This document shows positions 35,860 through 56,039 of a stretch of 64,000 nucleotides of DNA, in pieces (position 1 is the stretch's first letter; every line of letters begins with the position of its first letter). Both the position numbers and the translations under genes were made by a program. The notes beneath the pieces were generated by a model, which worked only from the letters and a program-made list of their open reading frames with translations, did no database searches and had not been told where the DNA came from. This DNA comes from Vombatus ursinus (lineage: Eukaryota; Chordata; Mammalia; Diprotodontia; Vombatidae). The stretch is from assembly GCF_900497805.2 (NCBI RefSeq), contig NW_020945064.1, positions 9,280,420 through 9,344,419 of the forward strand. The letters run 5' to 3'.

Positions 35860-37187
35860 AGTTGTATACATTTATTAACTGTAGTGCCAAGATGCAGTAA
35901 TATTGCTTTTCTCCATTATAGTAAATAACTTTCACTAACAGTTGTAGATATTTCACACACATCTAAATATACAAGGATAATTTTCGCTGATCTGCTACAT
36001 ACATACTTCAGTCCAAGTGGTGTCACAACGAACTTTTTGTGACACTCCATGAAAATAGGTTGTCAACCCCATGCAAGTAGCAGGAAGCACTTATAGTCCT
36101 TTGTTCAAGATATTAAATAAAATGACATTGTTGAAAGCAGCTTTTACCCCCTTTGCTACATTCTCCTTTACAAAATGACATGCACGTAAACTGGTTGGAG
36201 GGTTTTTTATGATTAACAGTGACAGCTGAAGTATGCTTACAGTTAAAATTTTAATAAAGTATTTTAGTGAAGCAGTTACTTTTCCACTTGAAACATAACA
36301 AATCAGACTACAGACTTAACCCAAAGGTGCAAGGGAGTGCAAAATGAATTTTAATGCTCCAAAGTTCTAGGATGTAATTTCTAACTGCATCAGCAAAGAC
36401 TTATTCTGGTGCAACTATTTAATGAAATAGTCACTGGTTTGAGAGTCTCTAAATCACAGCAAATCTGTAATAACAAGAAATGCCATCCCTCTGTTCTCAG
36501 GAACTTTTTGGAAGCCAAGCATTTAAAAGAAATCATTCAATTTACCCATAGAATCCATGGTGTTTCTCTGTATGACTATATAGAAAACAAATAAGACAGC
36601 AAGAAAGTTGGCGGTTTACTAAACTGGAAATCTATGCATAGATTCCAGAAGAAGCTGGACTTTTTTGCCCCCCATTTACCCTGTTTTGCTGCGACCACTG
36701 ATGGTAAATGGACTTAAAAAAAATAGATATGACATTTGACAAGGCTACTTAAAGATACACAGTTAAAGAGAAACCTTCCTATAAAAATTAGTTTCCATGA
36801 ACAAAGACTTGTTTCACTAAATGTTTAAAGGTTACCATTGGAATTGAAATTCCTATTTTTAAAAAAAGTCACTACAGCAATTCAAATGACCCATTTTATT
36901 GGCAACTTAGAATGCAAGGTATGTTTCTAAACCTAAAACTTAAAAACAAGATATCCTAGGTGAAACAGGAGTTTTCCAAAGCTGTATTGTATATGCTTTT
37001 GGAATTTAACATGTATTACTACATATGCATGTAATACAAGAGACAACTTACTAAAAACCCCTAAGGTGGTAATACTTCTATTTTGGTGAACTGTGATTAG
37101 ATGAACTGATCAATCTCAGTTGGTAACATCCCTTTTTTCCTGGGTGAGGGCTTAAAAAATTCTAGTATAGAAGCTTTGTACTAGGTC
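35860..37187 (-). other. MAP1LC3B: MAP1LC3B 3' untranslated region
   Basis: A/T-rich, with no ORF worth naming and no obvious mobile element over about 1.3 kb, in contrast to the introns around it. The 3' end is inferred from the minus-strand AATAAA at 35876-35871. A longer form reaching the AATAAA at 35307-35302 is possible. Confidence 0.65.
35871..35876 (-). terminator. MAP1LC3B: Likely MAP1LC3B poly(A) signal (AATAAA)
   Basis: Minus strand reads gttAATAAAtgtatac, followed about 15-30 nt later by a T/G-rich element (cttgtttgcctttgttc), the layout of a standard cleavage site. Confidence 0.55.
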
Positions 37188-47247
<10,060 letters not shown>

Positions 47248-47485
47248 CGTGCGGGGCAGGGGAGGGCTGGGGAGGGGGAGCGGGCTTCGACGGGTCCGAC
47301 GGGCCCGGGGGCGGCGGGAGCTCTGGCGGCAGAGACCGAGGAGGCGACGGCGGAGACGGAGACGAAGGCTTCTGGGGTGCCCCTCCGGCCGCAACGACTT
47401 CCCTTCTGTCCCCGAAGCCCCGCAGCCGGGTCAGGTGACCCCCCCGGTGCGTCACGGAGGGGCGGGGCTAGCGGGAGGTCCTCGG

Positions 47486-47496
47486 GGCCGCCATGG
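47486..47496 (-). promoter_or_regulatory. YY1-type site
   Basis: Minus strand reads ccatggcggcc, matching the YY1 core ATGGCGGC in the same orientation as MAP1LC3B transcription, as is usual for sites near start sites. Seen from the + strand the same bases form a perfect Kozak ATG. Confidence 0.45.
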
Positions 47497-47568
47497 AGAG
47501 CGTGGCGGAACGCGAGCAGGGAGCGGGAGGCGGTTGTGCGCCTGCGTTTGCAGGGCTCGGGTGGCCGG

Positions 47569-47580
47569 TGCGCATGCGCC
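47569..47580. promoter_or_regulatory. NRF1-type palindrome
   Basis: tgcgcatgcgcc matches the NRF1 consensus (YGCGCAYGCGCR) at essentially every position. It lies about 320 bp upstream of the MAP1LC3B start codon in the CpG island. A weaker relative, tgcgcctgcgt, lies about 30 bp away, toward exon 1. Confidence 0.6.
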
Positions 47581-47884
47581 CTGGGTGTGGGCTTCGCTCG
47601 CGGCGGGGGAGGAGGGGCGCTGGGTGGGTATGTAGTGAGCGCGTCGGGCGGGGCCCGGTGGCAGTGCCGGGTCACCCCGCCCCCGCCCTCCCGGCCCACA
47701 GCCAAACCTCCTAGGCTGGGGTGGGGTCCGTGTCCCGGGGCCATAAGCGACAGACGTCCGCGCTCCAAGATTGCGCTTAGAGATCACCTGGGGCGGGCCC
47801 TGCGCCGAGCGCCCGGGATGGTAACACTATCCAGACTGGTAACAGTAACTAGAATGGTGACGCGTAATCGCTGCTGTTTGTACA

Positions 47885-48110
47885 GGGCAGCCGGGCGGCA
47901 CGAAGGACCGAGCCCCGGGCTGGAGGCAGCCAGACCCCCCGCCCGAGCCCAAATCCGGCCTCTGGCGCTCTCGATCTGGCGACCCCACGCGAGTCACCGA
48001 CCTCTTTGCCTCAGTTTCCTCATCGGTCGAATGAGCTGGAGGACGAAATGGCAGACCTCTCCAGTATCTCTGCCAAGACACAGAAGACGACGGAACAATA
48101 ACAAAAACGT
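47885..48110 (+). mobile_element. GC-enriched marsupial SINE at the CpG-island edge
   Basis: Begins gggcagccgggcggca and keeps 'aaatccggcctc', 'cctcagtttcctcatcggtc' and 'gaatgagctggaggacgaaa', in the order of the long-form SINE. It is unusually rich in CpG compared with other copies in the window. Confidence 0.7.
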
Positions 48111-48400
48111 TTCTGCAGCACCAGCTGTGTGCCAGACTGGGCTGAGCGCTGGGGATAAGAAAATAGTAATGCCAATATTTACGTGGGGCCTACGATGCTC
48201 TTTAATGATAATAGCATTAATGATGATGGTGATGATGAATAACTAGTATTTATAGAGTGCTTTGATAACAAAGACAAACACAAGAGCAGCCCCTTCCTTC
48301 TAGGAGCTTACATCCATTCTAATGGAGGCCACAAGAAGAAACTAAAGAAATACATATAAAATGTGTACAATGTAGATGAAGGGTGATCTCACGGGAAAGC
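48110..48400 (-). mobile_element. L2 3' fragment, antisense, with a SINE piece inside
   Basis: 'accagctgtgtgccagactg... gctgagcgctggggataag' and, later, 'ccccttccttctaggagctt... acatccattctaatgg' are antisense L2. Between them 'aataactagtatttatagag' is a MIR-like end. Confidence 0.6.
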
Positions 48401-48959
48401 CACTGTTTGGACGATGGGAAGTAATACTGACATTTCTCATTTGTCTCCAACACCCACAAACCTGAGGATGACTACTTGTTTTTTCTCTGTTCCCCCTCCC
48501 AATAAAAAAAAAAAAAAGGAAAAAAAAACCCCCACAAAAAAAGGGAAACAAAATGGATTATGTGACACTTTAAATGAGGCTCAGGAAGGTCATGTAACTT
48601 TCCTCAACCACCTCAGCTAATAAATATAGGATCAGGAATTTAAGTCTTTGGGGCCCCAGAATTTAAAATTGGAAAGGACCTCAAGATATCTCATTTAAGG
48701 ATCCCTAACTTTTTCTGTCTCCTGGATCTCTTTGACATTCTGGTAAAGTATATGAGTTTCTCAGAAAAAAAGTTTTTTTAATGAACAAAGTAAAATACAT
48801 AGGAAACTAATTATGTGGAAACATAGTCACACGCATATGTATATATGTATATATTTTAAAACAAATTCTCAATCCCCAGGTTCAGAGCCCCTTGCCTCAT
48901 TCTTTAGTTTTTATTAACTTTTCTGTGTACATGTAATTTCCTGTCAATGAATCAATTTG

Positions 48960-49320
48960 GCTTATACTCTGCCAAAGGCCTCAAACCTGCCCGTGGGTTA
49001 AGGGGAAGTCATCCCCAAGCATGGGAAGCCTTCCCCTGCCAGGGGAAGACCACAATTTGTTCCAAAGGCCAGGAAGGTGGCAGAAACAGGTGCTGTGGAA
49101 CACTTAGAGCTTGGTCAGACATCCAAGATGTCAAGACACTGCATCTTGGGCCATCACCAATCCTGACTTTTCTCTTGCCACTGGACTCTGGAAAAGAGAG
49201 TAAGGCCGATGACTTTGTACAACTCTGCTTCACTGAAATCCAATTCACACTGGAGTCAAGCTATCACCCTGTGATGTCATTGGCCCTCTTCAGAAAAACA
49301 AAGGACAAAGAAAAGCAATT
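48960..49320 (+). repeat. Marsupial interspersed repeat, class not assigned
   Basis: Contains 'ggggaagtcatccccaagc', 'cactgcatcttgggccatc', 'cttgccactggactctgg' and 'atgtcattggccctcttcag', blocks I associate with a repeat common in marsupial genomes. I cannot name the family. Confidence 0.4.
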
Positions 49321-49519
49321 TCACAAGCATCTTTTGAGATGAGGAGGCCTGTGATGCTAGGTAAAGCAAACAATATGGGTGAGGGGTGTTGGGGAACTTG
49401 AACATGTATTGGGAAGATAGCACACATGGAAACACAACCCAAGTTAACATAAACCCCCCAAAAGAGTTGAAGTCTACAGCCTGAAAAGATCAGTATTGTC
49501 TAGAACTGGATCTGAATAT

Positions 49520-49760
49520 GTCATAGACTCATGGCATTCAGATCTGGAAAAGACAGATCTTAGCACAATGCCTGTCCCAGCATAGAGTAAGCACTTAATT
49601 TGATTGATCATATGATCCAACCCTCTTCTAATAAAAATGATGTAACTGAGTGGCAAGGCGGGGAAAAGGTCTTGCCTAAAGTCACAGAAATTATTAACAC
49701 ACAGCAATGGTTAACCCATGAACAAAGAACCTTTGCCTTCTGAGCCAGTTTCTTTCCACA
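49520..49760 (-). mobile_element. SINE relic with an L2 tail piece inside
   Basis: 'catggcattcagatctggaa' and 'gatccaaccctcttctaat' look like the two halves of a Ther/MIR SINE. Between them 'cacaatgcctgtcccagcat' and 'gtaagcacttaatttgattg' are an L2 3' end. Confidence 0.45.
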
Positions 49761-50389
49761 ACATAACAGTGCCAAAGTTTGCTGTCTATACCAAAGGTGA
49801 AGAAAGGTTAGTTGAGATTGGTTAGTTAACATTATAAAGAATCACATAAAGTGCCCAGTACTAATGGTTTGGATAATGTTTTAGGGAGACAACAAGATGA
49901 TGAAGTGTTCTTTCAGAATGTGTCCGAGCAAGCTTTTGATTATAGGGTCCATCCTCATAGTGTGTGAGCTTTGAGGAAGAAAGGTGCTATTTTTAAAAGA
50001 TAATGATTGGGTCTTTGCTCTGACCAATCTCTTCCTACTTGTGCTTTCATAAGAAGCATTCAATTTAACTAAAACATGAGGTAATATGACTAGCAAAATT
50101 TAAAAAAAAAATCCCCCCACCCCTACCACAGGCAAGAGGAAGAGTACAAATTAAAATTAGAGTGTCAGAATAGTTAATTTTCAAAGAAAAACCTAAAGTT
50201 TTTGTTTTATTTTATTTTTTAGGATTCTAAAGTTCTTATTCTCACTCCCTCCAGAACAAGTTAATATTCAGGTAATTCCCAAGTAGCATTTTGAACAAGC
50301 ATTCAGCATGGCAGCATTCCCATTTGAAAGAAAAGGAAACTAAATAGAGTTAAATTCTTTGTCCTAGCATCCCCCCCTTCATATACTGC

Positions 50390-50632
50390 TGCTATCATTG
50401 TTCAGTTGTGACTGACTCTTCATGACCCCATGGACCATAGCATGACAATACTGTCCGTGAGGTTTTTTTTTGTTTGTTTGTTTGTTTTTTTGGCTAGGCA
50501 ATGGGGTTAAGTGACTTGCCCAGGGTCACACAGCTAGTAAGTGTTATGTGTCTGAGGCTGGATTTGAACTCAGGTCCCCCTGAATCCAGGGCTGGTGCTC
50601 TATCCACTGAACCACCTAGCTGCCTTCCACAT
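50390..50632 (-). mobile_element. Marsupial SINE, probably nested in an older SINE or RTE tail
   Basis: 50463-50632 is a full short-form SINE (reversed ggcagctaggtggttcagtg). To its left, 'cattgttcagttgtgactga' and 'ctcttcatgacccc' are the BovB-like tail of another element. Confidence 0.75.
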
Positions 50633-50659
50633 AACTACCCACCCTGCCAAAAAAAAATT

Positions 50660-50832
50660 TATCCTGTATATATCTTATTTGTACATAATTGATTTTCCAT
50701 TTTCACCCCCATTAGATTATGAGTTCTTTGAGAGAAGGGACTATTTTTCTTTGTCTTTCTTTGTATCCCCAGTGCTTAGCATGGTGCCTGGCATATAGTT
50801 GGTGCTTAATAAATGCTTGTTAACTTGAATTA
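50660..50832 (+). mobile_element. L2 3' end
   Basis: 'ttagattatgagttctttga', 'tgtatccccagtgcttagc' and 'gtgcttaataaatgcttgtt' are the canonical L2 3' end. Confidence 0.85.
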
Positions 50833-52099
50833 ACTGGACAGATCAGACTATTGATAGAGGCAATCATACTTAGCTCTTTAGAAGCCTCCCTCCTAGCCAA
50901 CTGGAGCATCTAGAGCCTGGGAAACATGTCATTTTAAGTAGCCATGGCATCTCAGGTGCAGTTCCTAGTATTGGATGACACAGAGTCACAGAGAATTAAT
51001 AGAGCACCTGCTTTGCATTCCTAGCAGAACACACATGTTCCAAATGAGCAAAACAAGGAAACTGCTTACCTCATCCCAAGTAGAAGATGAAGTCACTATG
51101 GATTTGACTATTTGTCAGTAAGGTAAAGAGACATACTGACACATATTAGCTCCACACCTCATCATACCAAACCAATGACGTGTGCATAGCAGGCTTCACA
51201 TGGTGTATGAAGTGGGTTTCCTGAGTTGCCATGTAGCCCTGAGTCATTTAGTCACTATTTATATAGAGTATCCACTTTATTGATCCCAGGCATTACTCTC
51301 ATTCTACTTATTCTAATAATTATTAGAGGTTCTCTCTAATGAACATCATTAGCAAAGTGGAAGTGCAAGAATTTTCTGGCTAAAGGTTTTTTTTTTAATT
51401 ATTATTATAGTCCTTTGCCATTGAAACCTTTGATTTAGAAAACTAGTACTGGAAAGAGGAGGAGCAAATAGACCACCCACAGATGTCCATTGATTCAATG
51501 GGTAGATATATTTGTTTGAGGTTTTTATTTATCAGCATTTTTTAGAGGTTCCAATATCAAAATGAAAGCCACTGTTAAAAAAAAAAAAAGGATTACCATA
51601 TGATCTAATGTCAAAAATGATCTTTAATGTCTCTGCTTTTGTTTTGGTTCTCCTTTACAATTTCCAAGATAATTAGAATTTTTTTAAGAAAGCAAAACAA
51701 AACAAAAATAAATAAATTCTTTCCAGTTTAGCAGGCTTTTATTCAGCAATTACCATCTTTCCAAAACACAATTATTAAAATTTTGTGGACATTAAAAAAC
51801 AAAACAACTGCAATCTCTTTCCTGGGCTTTTAACGGTATCAAATACTGATTGTTGAAAGCTTTCTTGGCCCGATCATTGCTTGGTAAGAAGTGGTTTTTG
51901 CCAGAATATTCAAAATGCAAGAAAAAAAATCAATGTCTGATATATGGAGAAAGATGTCTCATATCCCTTTAATATCCCTTGAAGCTTTACCAAATTCACA
52001 AAATCTTAGATTCATTACCATAGGGGAAAACATATATTAGTTATGTTAAGTGATGGGAGAGGATGAATTTGTGTTTTGGAATACCAAGCCTATTAAAGT

Positions 52100-52290
52100 A
52101 AAAAAATTAGCTATAGTTTAGATATCATCTACTTGAACCCTCTCATTTCATAGATGATGAAACAAAGGTCCATAGAATGTAAATGATTTGCCCAAGGTCA
52201 CTCAGGTAGTAAAAAACTACATAGCAAAGCTAGTCTTAGAATGCAGGTCCTCTGACCCCCCAGGGAATCCAACTCTTTCCACTATAGACA
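52100..52290 (-). mobile_element. MIR/Ther-like SINE relic
   Basis: 'catctacttgaaccctctca', 'tttgcccaaggtcactcagg' and 'atgcaggtcctctgaccc' are core-SINE blocks. Confidence 0.6.
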
Positions 52291-52559
52291 CAGTCTTCAG
52301 GGATATATAATATGGCCACAAATCAAGAGTCTAGAAGTGTGTCTACACAGAACCCAAAGAGTTAATCTTGTGAAATTTAAAACTTTGTAAAGAAGACCTT
52401 GTCTCTTCTCAAAGTCCTTATTAATTGGTGTGGGAAATACTTTATAGTGGCCGAGTGATGTCTTTAGGACCAGAACAAAGGGTTTTTCTTGGCCTAAAGC
52501 TCTAATTCTAAATATATCATATGAGGATCTGATAAGATTCCAAAATGTAAGCCAGCTCA

Positions 52560-53230
52560 GTCACTGCATTCATTCCTGCACTCAATAAGCATGCGTTAAT
52601 CAATCAACATGCATTTAAGGGCATACAAGGTGTTGTCCACATGTTGGGAAAAAATAGACAAGAAAGAAATAGAAACAATTCCTACTCTTAAGCAGTTGAC
52701 ATTGTGTTGGGTGATGGGGTAGGGGCTGAGAAAACATAGACAAAATTAATATATATCAATACAAGATAATTGGAGGGGAGGGTTGAAGAAGGGGGAGAGA
52801 GAAAGAGAGGAGAGGAGAGAGAGACAGAGACAGAAACAGAGAGAGAGAGAAAGAGAGTGAGAGTAGTAGAGATACAAGGAAAGGCCTTGTGCCATTTGAG
52901 CTGAGCTTATTAAGTACCAAGTGCTATGGTAGGTGCTAGGGCTACAAAGACCAAAAGTAAACAGTCCCTGCCCTCAAGGAGCTTACATTCTATTAGGACA
53001 AGCAACACATACACAGAAAATTAAATATAAAATGTATGCCATCATTCCCAGGGGTAGAGCACTAGTAAGCAACTGGGGGTATCAGAGAGAGGGAAGGAAG
53101 GAGAGAGAGAGACAGAGAGAGACAGAGGCAGAGACAGAGATCTTCATAGAGAAATCTATCAAGTACTTCCGAAGTACCAGGCAAAACGTTACCAGCTGCA
53201 TGGCCGTTATATTCTAATGCAGAAGACCGT
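52560..53230 (-). mobile_element. Antisense L2 3' fragments with two GA-rich microsatellites
   Basis: 'aacatgcatttaagggcata... tgttgtccacatgttgg' and 'gagcttattaagtaccaagt... cctgccctcaaggagcttac' are two reversed L2 3' ends. GA-rich runs lie at about 52793-52870 and 53080-53142. Confidence 0.65.
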
Positions 53231-53594
53231 AAATGAAGATCTGAAATTCTGGGAGGGGTGTGGCCTAGGGGCAAGCCAGAGAGTGAAATTGAGGAGTGGA
53301 GCTCCTGAAATAGGGGCCCTGGCAGGCAGTCCCAGGCGGGTGGTTTCTGTCAAGGTCAAGGAGGATGTTGAGAAGGAAAAGAATTGCTGACTACCTTTCC
53401 CAATACTTTACACTTCCCAAAAAAGTTCACAACTGTGTACCTTTAGCATTGACCCTCTCAGAATTGATATGTACCTTCCCCCAAGGAAAAAAAAAATCAC
53501 CAGTCCTCATTGAGTTTCCATAGCCATCTCTTAGGAATCAGCCCTTCCCCTGTAACACATAGTGGTACACCATGCAAATGTCCAACAGGCAGGA

Positions 53595-54370
53595 AGTCAA
53601 TCAACATTTATTAAGTTCCTACTGTGTTCCAGGCACTCTGCCTGAGTCTGGGAATACAAAGGAGCTCCCAGTCTAATGGGGGAGATAATATGCAAACAAG
53701 TCCTATACAGGTTAAGTGGAAATAATCAATAAGAGGAAAGACACTAGAATTAAGGGGATCCAGGAAAAGCTTGCAGTAGAAGGCAGGATTTTCAGCCGGA
53801 ACTTTAAGGAAGTCATAAAGGCCAGGAGGTAAGGATGAGGAAGAACTCTCCAGGCATGGGAGAACTACCAGTGAAAATGTCTGGTGTCATTTGCAAAAAA
53901 TAGCCAGGAGACCAATATCATTGGATCCCAGAGTACCTGGGGGAGTGTAAGGTGTAAAAAGATTGGAAGGATGGGTGTAGGGTGGGGCAAGGCAGGTAAT
54001 GAAAGGCCTTAAAAACTAAACACTGGAGTTTATTGAGTAAGGGGGTAATGCAGTCAAAGCTGTGCTTTAGGAAATCACTGAGTGTGATCTGGAATGAGGA
54101 GAGACTTAAGAAAGGAAGACCAATCTACTGCATGAGGTGATGAGGGCCTACACAAGGGTGATGGGAGTCAGAAGAGAGAAGAGAGGAGTATGTTAGAAGA
54201 GATGTGAGGAAGGTAAAATCTACAGGACTTGGCCACAGGCTGGATAGGAGCTGAGGGCCTGAGGAATTGAGGATGGTACAATGTAGGGTTGGAGCCTAGG
54301 GGACTAGGAGGGTGGTGGTAAGGAAGTTTGAAAGCGGGGGGATGGTTTGTAGGCAAAGATAAGTTCAGCT
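53595..54370 (-). mobile_element. L2 LINE, antisense
   Basis: Starts 'caatcaacatttattaagtt... ccaggcactctgcctgag', then 'aagtcataaaggccaggagg', 'ctggagtttattgagtaagg' and 'gaggtgatgagggcctaca', collinear with the other antisense L2 copies. Confidence 0.8.
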
Positions 54371-54394
54371 GGAGACATGCTGAGTTTAAGATGT

Positions 54395-54500
54395 CAACCA
54401 GACAAGGGCAGCCTGAGTTCAAATCTGGCCTCAGACACTTATATAGCTGTGTGACCCTGGGCAAGTCATTTAACCCTATTTGCCTCTGGAAAAAAAAAGA
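54395..54500 (+). mobile_element. Partial marsupial SINE
   Basis: 'agggcagcctgagttcaaat' to 'gtgaccctgggcaagtcatt' and a poly-A run. The first box is shortened by an internal deletion. Confidence 0.75.
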
Positions 54501-54734
54501 AAGCTGTCAAAGGTGGAATGATAATAGATTGCACTCAGATAAGGTAATTTCAGAGCTCAGGAATGTATAAGTCATGCTTTTGTGGACAATGTCAAGATCC
54601 AGGATATGACCCATCTCTTGTGTATTACTAAGGATGGAATGGAGTAGGCCATGTGAAATAAGCAAATTTAGTAAATTATTCAAGCCTTACTTCGACTACA
54701 TCTGCCTTATGTAAAAACTCTAGGCCCAAACCAA

Positions 54735-55006
54735 AACTAGAATTCCTAGTGTCCTCCAAAGCTCAGCTCAAATACACCTACATGGAACCTTTCCTGATCT
54801 CCAGGAATGAAAGTTCCTCCCCCCACTCTCACCCCCACTACTTTGTATTTATTTTGAATAGATTTTGTTCATACTTCCCTGGGCACACATTATCTCCAGG
54901 AATAGAATGTAAGCTCTTTGAAGACAGGGACTAATGTTTTGTTTTGTGTCTTTATAGTTTCTAATAATGCCTGGCACATAATAGAGGCTTAAAAAAATGC
55001 TTGTTG
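54735..55006 (+). mobile_element. L2 3' end, interrupted by L1
   Basis: 'atagaatgtaagctctttga... agacagggactaatg... cctggcacataatagaggc' then the A-rich end where L1 inserted. The tail resumes at 56028 as attggtt. Confidence 0.8.
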
Positions 55007-56011
55007 TGCACAAACAAAGCCAATGCAACCAAGATTAGGAGGGAAGCAGAAAACTAGGAAAGAATTTTTACAACCAGTGCCTCTGATAAAGGCCTCATTT
55101 CTAAAATATATAGAGAACTAAGTTAAATGTATAAAAATACAAGTCATTCCCCAATTGATAAATGGTCAAAGGATATGAACAGGCAGTTCTCAGATGAAGA
55201 AATTAAAGCCATCTATAGTCATATGAAAAAATGCTCTAAATCACTATTGATTAGAGAAATGCAAATCAAAACAACTCTGAGGTACCACATCACACCTATC
55301 ATATTGGCCAACATGGCAAAACAGGAAAATGATAAATGTTGGAGAAGATGTGGGAAAATTGGAACACTAATGCATTGTTGATGGAGTTGCAAAATGATCC
55401 AACTATTTTGAAGAGCAATTTGGAACTATGCCCAAAGGGCTATAAAAATGTGCATACCCTGTGACCCAGCAATAGCACTTCTAGGGCTATATCCCAAAGA
55501 GATCATATAAATGGGAAAAGGACCCACATATACAAAAATATTTATAGCAGCTCTTTCTGTGGTGGCCATGAATTGGAAATTGAGGGAATGCCCATCAACT
55601 GGGAAATGGCTGAACAAGTTGTGGTATATGAATGTAATGGAATACTATTGTGCTATAAGAAAAGATGAGCGGGCAGAGTTCAGAAAAACCTGGAAAGACT
55701 TGTATGGACTGATGCTGAGTGAAGTGAGCAGAACCAGGAGAATGTTGTACACAGTAACTGCCACGTTGTGTGATGACTAGTATTAATAGACTTAGTCCTT
55801 CTCAGCAATGCAAGGATCTAAGACATCTCCAAAAGTCTCATGATTGGAAAATGCTGTCCACATCCAAAGAAGGAACTATGGAGTCTGAATGCAGATCTAA
55901 GCATAGTATTTGCTCTTTTTTTTTCTTCTGTTGTGTTTTGTTTCCTCTTTCTTGTGGTTCCTTCTATTGGTTCTAATTCTTCCTTACAACCTGACTAATG
56001 TGAAAGTTAAA
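55007..56011 (+). mobile_element. 5'-truncated L1 with 16-bp target duplication
   Basis: Carries the last part of L1 ORF2 (reads HSPIDKWSKDMNRQFSDEEI and MNVMEYYCAIRKDE) and the 3'UTR. It is flanked by aaaaaaatgcttgttg at 54991-55006 and again at 56012-56027. Dead on arrival: the 5' part was never inserted. Confidence 0.92.
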
Positions 56012-56039
56012 AAAAAAATGCTTGTTGATTGGTTAAAAA

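Noticed and set aside
47493-47714. Start of FBXO31, expected next to MAP1LC3B
   Set aside because: The translation does not resemble the FBXO31 N terminus as I know it, and no F-box exon is seen to the right. Kept only as an unexplained divergent frame.
47377-48246. Long plus-strand open frame (289 codons) across the CpG island
   Set aside because: Same composition effect; it runs through the SINE at 47885-48110 and into antisense L2 sequence, ending in repeat-encoded residues.
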